Source of the DNA: Weizmannia acidilactici
Lineage (GTDB): Bacteria; Bacillota; Bacilli; Bacillales; Bacillaceae_C
Direction: 5' to 3'
Assembly: GCF_008974225.1 (NCBI RefSeq)
Contig: NZ_BKZR01000057.1
Span: forward strand, 1 to 17,464
DNA: 17,464 bases
Shown: positions 14,320 through 17,464 of the stretch, one piece after another
Layout: each line of letters opens with the position of its first letter
Numbering within the stretch: position 1 is the stretch's first letter
The notes under the pieces: model-generated
Databases searched by the model: none
The model's input: the letters and a program-made list of their open reading frames with translations, nothing else
Told to the model about the DNA's origin: nothing
Translations under genes and position numbers: made by a program

Positions 14320-14334
14320 GCGGCAAGCTTTTTT
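14309..14334 (+). terminator. Intrinsic terminator of the rsb-sigB operon
   Basis: GCTTGC (14309-14314) pairs with GCAAGC (14323-14328), loop of 8, followed by six T (14329-14334). The left arm is still inside rsbX and the loop contains its TAA stop codon. Confidence 0.8.
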
Positions 14335-14366
14335 ATTTTGGACAAATTTTTTCGCGGCAAAAACCG

Positions 14367-14375
14367 TGGTAAAAT
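14367..14375 (+). promoter_or_regulatory. Possible extended -10 promoter of tex
   Basis: TGGTAAAAT at 14367-14375 gives a TGN extended -10 with TAAAAT, about 47 bp before the tex start. The -35 region 17 bases upstream is a run of T with no clear TTGACA. Confidence 0.5.
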
Positions 14376-14422
14376 AGCAAAAGAACGGTTTTGAATTTGT
14401 TCAGGAAATGTGGTGTTTTGAT

Positions 14423-16588
14423 TTGAATGAAAAAAATGAAAGGCTTCTCCGCAGGCTGGCGAAGGAACTACAGTTTTCGGAAAAAAGCATCCGAAATGTG
14501 ATTGAGCTGCTCGAAAGCGGAAACACTGTGCCGTTTATCGCCCGCTACCGGAAAGAAATGACCGGGGCGCTTGATGAAGTGCAGATCCGGGACATTATGG
14601 AGCGCTGGAATTATCTGCAAAATCTGGAACAGAGGAAAGAAGAAGTAATGCGCTTAATTGAAGAGCAGGGAAAATTAACGGACGAGCTGAAAGGGAAAAT
14701 TTTGAATGCCGATAAGCTTCAGCTTGTAGAAGACCTGTACCGCCCGTATAAGCAGAAGCGGCGGACAAAAGCAACGATCGCAAAAGAAAAAGGGCTGGAA
14801 CCATTGGCGCGATGGATGCTGTCTTTTCCTGCCGAAGGGGATCTAAAGGCCGAACTCGAATCATACATATCAGAGGAAAAGCAGGTTGCATCCGCTGAGG
14901 AAGCGCTGCAGGGGGCAAAAGATATCATTGCTGAAATCGTATCGGACGAGCCGAAATATCGCGGTTTGATCCGTTCGGAAACATTTAAAACGGGAATCAT
15001 CTCAAGCACAGTGAAAGATCCAGAAAAAGATGAGAAAAAAGTGTATGAAATATATTACGAATACGAAGAACCGGTACGGAAAATCGTTCCCCACCGCGTT
15101 TTAGCGCTTAACCGCGGCGAGAAGGAAAACATTCTCCGGGTATCTGTGAAGGCCGATACCGGACGTATTCTGGATTATCTGAACCGGCAAGTGGTCCGCA
15201 ATGAGGCTTCGATTACGGCCGGGATTGTCAAGGAAGCGGTGGAAGACGGCTATAAACGGCTCATCCAACCTGCGATTGAAAGGGAAATCCGCAATGAACT
15301 GTCTGAGAAAGCGGAAGACCGTGCGATCCACATTTTCTCGGAAAACTTGAAGAACCTGCTTCTACAGCCGCCTTTAAAAGGAAAGACGGTGCTCGGGGTT
15401 GATCCCGCCTACCGGACAGGTTGCAAACTCGCTGTAGTAGATGAAACAGGCAAGGTTCTGAAAATCGGCGTCATTTACCCGCATCCGCCGAAACTGAAAA
15501 CGGAAGAAGCGAAAGCAATTTTGAAGGGCATTATTCGCGGTTTTCATATTGAAGTGATCGCCATTGGAAACGGCACGGCTTCCCAGGAAACCGAACAGTT
15601 CGTCGCCGGAATTTTAAAAGAAATCGGCGGAGACGTTTCCTACACGATTGTCAATGAGGCGGGGGCAAGTGTCTATTCCGCTTCCGACCTCGCACGCAAA
15701 GAATTTCCGGACCTCCATGTCGAAGAAAGAAGTGCCGTATCGATTGCACGTAGGCTCCAGGATCCGCTGGCCGAGCTCGTAAAAATCGATCCGAAATCGG
15801 TCGGGGTCGGGCAATATCAGCACGACGTCTCGCAAAAGAAACTGAGTGAATCGCTCACTTTTGTTGTGGAAACGGTGGTCAACCAAGTTGGTGTCGATAT
15901 AAACACCGCTTCCCCGTCCCTTTTACAGTATGTTTCGGGCCTCAGCGCTACAGTTGCCAACAATATCGTGAATTTCCGGGATGAGAATGGCAAGTTTAAA
16001 AACCGCGCAGAACTGAAAAACATTCCGCGGCTCGGTGCAAAAACATACGAGCAGAGCATCGGTTTTCTCCGCATTACAGATGGGGATGAACCGCTGGATA
16101 AAACGCCGATCCACCCGGAAAGCTATCCGGCTACAAGAAAATTGCTGGAGGAACTTGGCATGTCCACATCGGATCTCGGCACAGAGAAGCTGAAAGAATC
16201 GCTTAAGCAGCTTTCCATTGCCGAAACGGCCGGAAAACTTGGGATCGGCGAACCGACGCTGCACGATATTTTCGATGCGCTCACAAGGCCGGGCCGCGAT
16301 CCGCGCGATGAACTGCCGAAACCGCTGTTGAAGAAGGATATTTTGAAGCTGGAAGATCTAAAGCCGGGAATGGAGCTGCAGGGAACCGTCCGCAATGTTG
16401 TCGACTTCGGCGCATTTGTTGATGTGGGCGTGAAAGAAGACGGGCTTGTCCATATTTCAAAATTAAACAAAGGACATGTCAAACATCCGCTTGATGTCGT
16501 CTCGGTAGGCGATATTGTCACCGTCTGGGTGGAAAATGTCGACGTCCAAAAAGGAAGACTTTCGTTGACGATGCTCCCAAAATCATAA
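14423..16588 (+). CDS. tex: Tex-family RNA-binding transcription accessory protein
   Basis: A 721-residue Tex/YdcI protein, a conserved nucleic-acid-binding factor related to eukaryotic Spt6 that is thought to act with RNA polymerase. Domains in order: N-terminal helical Tex region (about 1-190, with VPFIARYRKEMTGALDEVQI and YRPYKQKRRTKATIAKEKGL), a YqgF/RNase-H-like fold (about 320-450, starting KTVLGVDPAYRTGCK), helix-hairpin-helix repeats (about 488-560, VGVDINTASPSLLQYVSGLS and later RAELKNIPRLGAKTYEQ), and a C-terminal S1 RNA-binding domain (about 645-712, GTVRNVVDFGAFVDVGVKED). The TTG at 14423 gives a length like the B. subtilis protein (about 719) and a GGTG at 14412-14415. ATG 14408 would add five residues, but the only upstream purines are too close. 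It is monocistronic, with its own terminator. Confidence 0.94.
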   Translation: MNEKNERLLRRLAKELQFSEKSIRNVIELLESGNTVPFIARYRKEMTGALDEVQIRDIMERWNYLQNLEQRKEEVMRLIEEQGKLTDELKGKILNADKLQLVEDLYRPYKQKRRTKATIAKEKGLEPLARWMLSFPAEGDLKAELESYISEEKQVASAEEALQGAKDIIAEIVSDEPKYRGLIRSETFKTGIISSTVKDPEKDEKKVYEIYYEYEEPVRKIVPHRVLALNRGEKENILRVSVKADTGRILDYLNRQVVRNEASITAGIVKEAVEDGYKRLIQPAIEREIRNELSEKAEDRAIHIFSENLKNLLLQPPLKGKTVLGVDPAYRTGCKLAVVDETGKVLKIGVIYPHPPKLKTEEAKAILKGIIRGFHIEVIAIGNGTASQETEQFVAGILKEIGGDVSYTIVNEAGASVYSASDLARKEFPDLHVEERSAVSIARRLQDPLAELVKIDPKSVGVGQYQHDVSQKKLSESLTFVVETVVNQVGVDINTASPSLLQYVSGLSATVANNIVNFRDENGKFKNRAELKNIPRLGAKTYEQSIGFLRITDGDEPLDKTPIHPESYPATRKLLEELGMSTSDLGTEKLKESLKQLSIAETAGKLGIGEPTLHDIFDALTRPGRDPRDELPKPLLKKDILKLEDLKPGMELQGTVRNVVDFGAFVDVGVKEDGLVHISKLNKGHVKHPLDVVSVGDIVTVWVENVDVQKGRLSLTMLPKS

Positions 16589-16597
16589 AAAACATAG

Positions 16598-16635
16598 AAA
16601 GAAGATGCGCAATGATTAACCGCGCATCTTCTTTT
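16598..16635 (+). terminator. Intrinsic terminator after tex
   Basis: AAAGAAGATGCGC (16598-16610) pairs perfectly with GCGCATCTTCTTT (16622-16634) over 13 bp with an 11-base loop and a short T-run. It begins 10 bp after the tex stop codon. Confidence 0.9.
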
Positions 16636-16784
16636 CATTGTAATACAGGCCTTAGTCAAGACATTTGGGGGGCGGAAAAAGCGAAGTGAAGGAACAGGTA
16701 AAAAAGCGGTAAAATCCAATGATTTTGGACAGTTCACGTTGTATTTAGACATTTATGAGAGCACGTGGATGAGAAGAGCCTTAA

Positions 16785-17084
16785 GAAAGTGAAGGAGTTT
16801 CGTTTTTACATCTAAAGAAACGGGGACCTCATTCTGACTGGAGAGAGAAAGTGGAGAATACGCCTAGCGACGCGAGAGGTCTGGGAGCGATGGAATCAAA
16901 CCAAAGGCACATCTCATTCCGGATGAAAAAACGGGGGATGCATTGGAGCAAAGAAAGCGGAGAAGTCATGGTAAAAATAAAGCAAGGGATTCTCAACCGG
17001 ACGTTAAGAGAGGCTTATCTGAAACACCAAGCAAGAAGTGCGAGAAAGCAGCGTGAATTAAAACAAGCCTTAAAATACGCCTAG
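16785..17084 (+). pseudogene. C-terminal remnant of an ISLre2-family transposase
   Basis: An open frame of about 100 codons whose readable part is the conserved end of ISLre2/UPF0236-type transposases: HSDWREKVENTPSDARGLG, then AMESNQRHISFRMKKRGMHW, SKESGEVMVKIKQGILN and a basic tail (ARKQRELKQAL). Intact family members are roughly 450-500 residues, so four fifths are missing. A stop codon at 16782-16784 blocks the frame, and the DNA upstream to the tex terminator shows only short, broken family-like pieces. No initiation signal is evident; a GTG at 16851 is the first candidate. The element entered downstream of tex and has decayed. The family call is from remembered motifs. Confidence 0.72.
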
Positions 17085-17207
17085 CTGTTCAAACAGCCTG
17101 CACGCCCGTCAATCGGGGCAAAACAGGGATCTATTAGCCTGTATACGAGCACTTCATCAGCAATAGGGAATTTAAGCAAGATATTTAGGTTTTAATATCT
17201 CCACCTA

Positions 17208-17425
17208 GATAAGGGGCAATCCCAACATCCTATGAAAAGCTGAGGATATATAATGATCACTAATTTCTGAGACTCCTGCGGGAAAAGCGAGCAAGAAGAG
17301 ACCCAGTGTGCTTGAGGGACGAGCGAGGAGGCTCGCGACGCGTGCGGAAAGCGAGTAAATTTCGCAATCATCAAAAAGGGGTACCCATATGCCCGGTTTA
17401 ACGGCTTTTGGGATTGCCCCTAATC
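17208..17425. mobile_element. MITE-like element with 18-bp terminal inverted repeats
   Basis: GATAAGGGGCAATCCCAA at 17208-17225 is the reverse complement of 17408-17425 except for one base, bounding a 218-bp segment with no gene. Small size, terminal inverted repeats and no transposase suggest a miniature inverted-repeat element or the collapsed ends of an insertion sequence. It lies about 120 bp past the ISLre2 remnant, so the repeats could also be the ends of a related element. I see no clear target duplication. Confidence 0.5.
17269..17356. repeat. Bacillus-type dispersed palindromic repeat
   Basis: The segment begins GAGACTCCTGCGGGAAAAGC and ends GTGCGGAAAGCGAG, with GCGAGGAGGCTCGC in the middle forming a hairpin (GCGAG with CTCGC). 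From memory this is a variant of an intergenic repeat (GAGACTCCTGCGGG...GCGGAAAGCGAG) found in many copies in Bacillus, Geobacillus and relatives. Its function is not established. Confidence 0.6.
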
Positions 17426-17464
17426 CAGGGAAGCAAGCAAAGTACGGTAGCCAAAAGCGTACAA

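Larger units (their letters stand above)
17085..17464. other. Gene-free right edge
   Basis: No credible coding sequence exists between the ISLre2 remnant and the window end. It contains the inverted-repeat element and the dispersed repeat. The 39 bases after 17425 show nothing identifiable. Confidence 0.5.

Noticed and set aside
16123..16752. 209-residue open frame antisense to tex
   Set aside because: Serine/proline-rich composition typical of the reverse of a real gene; tex is intact on the other strand.
1..17464. CRISPR array, tRNA or rRNA genes, anti-phage gene cluster
   Set aside because: No regularly spaced repeats, no tRNA- or rRNA-like sequence and no defence-type gene set were seen on either strand.

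Overview
The window reads as the chromosome of an endospore-forming Bacillaceae species. The evidence is very close protein similarity and gene order to the Bacillus subtilis cshA-ydcA-acpS-ydcC-alr-ndoAI-ndoA-rsbRSTUVW-sigB-rsbX-tex segment, strong GGAGG-type ribosome binding sites, frequent TTG/GTG starts, and moderate G+C. Codon style and the kind of mobile debris would suit Heyndrickxia (Bacillus) coagulans or a near relative, but that species call is inference only.

Layout. (1) 1-1030: decayed transposon material, with a Walker-A-less fragment of an ExeA-type transposition ATPase (minus strand) and direct repeats like a transposon end. (2) 1031-1651: a LysE/RhtB-type exporter (minus). 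(3) 2066-3481: DEAD-box RNA helicase cshA, convergent with the rhomboid protease gene ydcA/gluP-like (3651-4253, minus); the two share a bidirectional terminator. (4) 4326-5835: acpS and the lipoprotein gene ydcC. (5) 5836-6955: about 1.1 kb of mobile-element debris with two strongly structured non-coding stretches and an IS110-type transposase fragment. (6) 6956-8899: alanine racemase alr, with its own near-consensus promoter, then the MazE/MazF-type antitoxin-toxin pair ndoAI-ndoA. (7) 8929-9472: a gene-free leader containing a good SigB-type promoter motif. (8) 9473-14319: the complete eight-gene general stress operon rsbR-rsbS-rsbT-rsbU-rsbV-rsbW-sigB-rsbX. (9) 14423-16588: tex. (10) 16785-17464: the C-terminal remnant of an ISLre2-type transposase, then a roughly 218-bp element with 18-bp terminal inverted repeats that carries a Bacillus dispersed palindromic repeat.

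How the genes work together. RsbR and RsbS form the stressosome that holds the kinase RsbT. Stress frees RsbT, which activates the phosphatase RsbU. RsbU dephosphorylates RsbV, and RsbV then pulls the anti-sigma factor RsbW off SigB. RsbX resets the stressosome. A SigB-type promoter between rsbU and rsbV gives the known positive feedback on rsbV-rsbW-sigB-rsbX. A second SigB-type motif about 430 bp upstream of rsbR could extend feedback to the stressosome genes or drive a leader RNA.

Most of the window is ordinary, conserved chromosome. The points worth a second look are the structured non-coding DNA just upstream of the IS110 fragment (a possible fossil bridge RNA), the extra SigB-type promoter with its structured leader, the Thr-to-Ser change at one of the two RsbR phosphosites, and the MITE-like element at the right edge. 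I did not find a convincing new multi-gene system.
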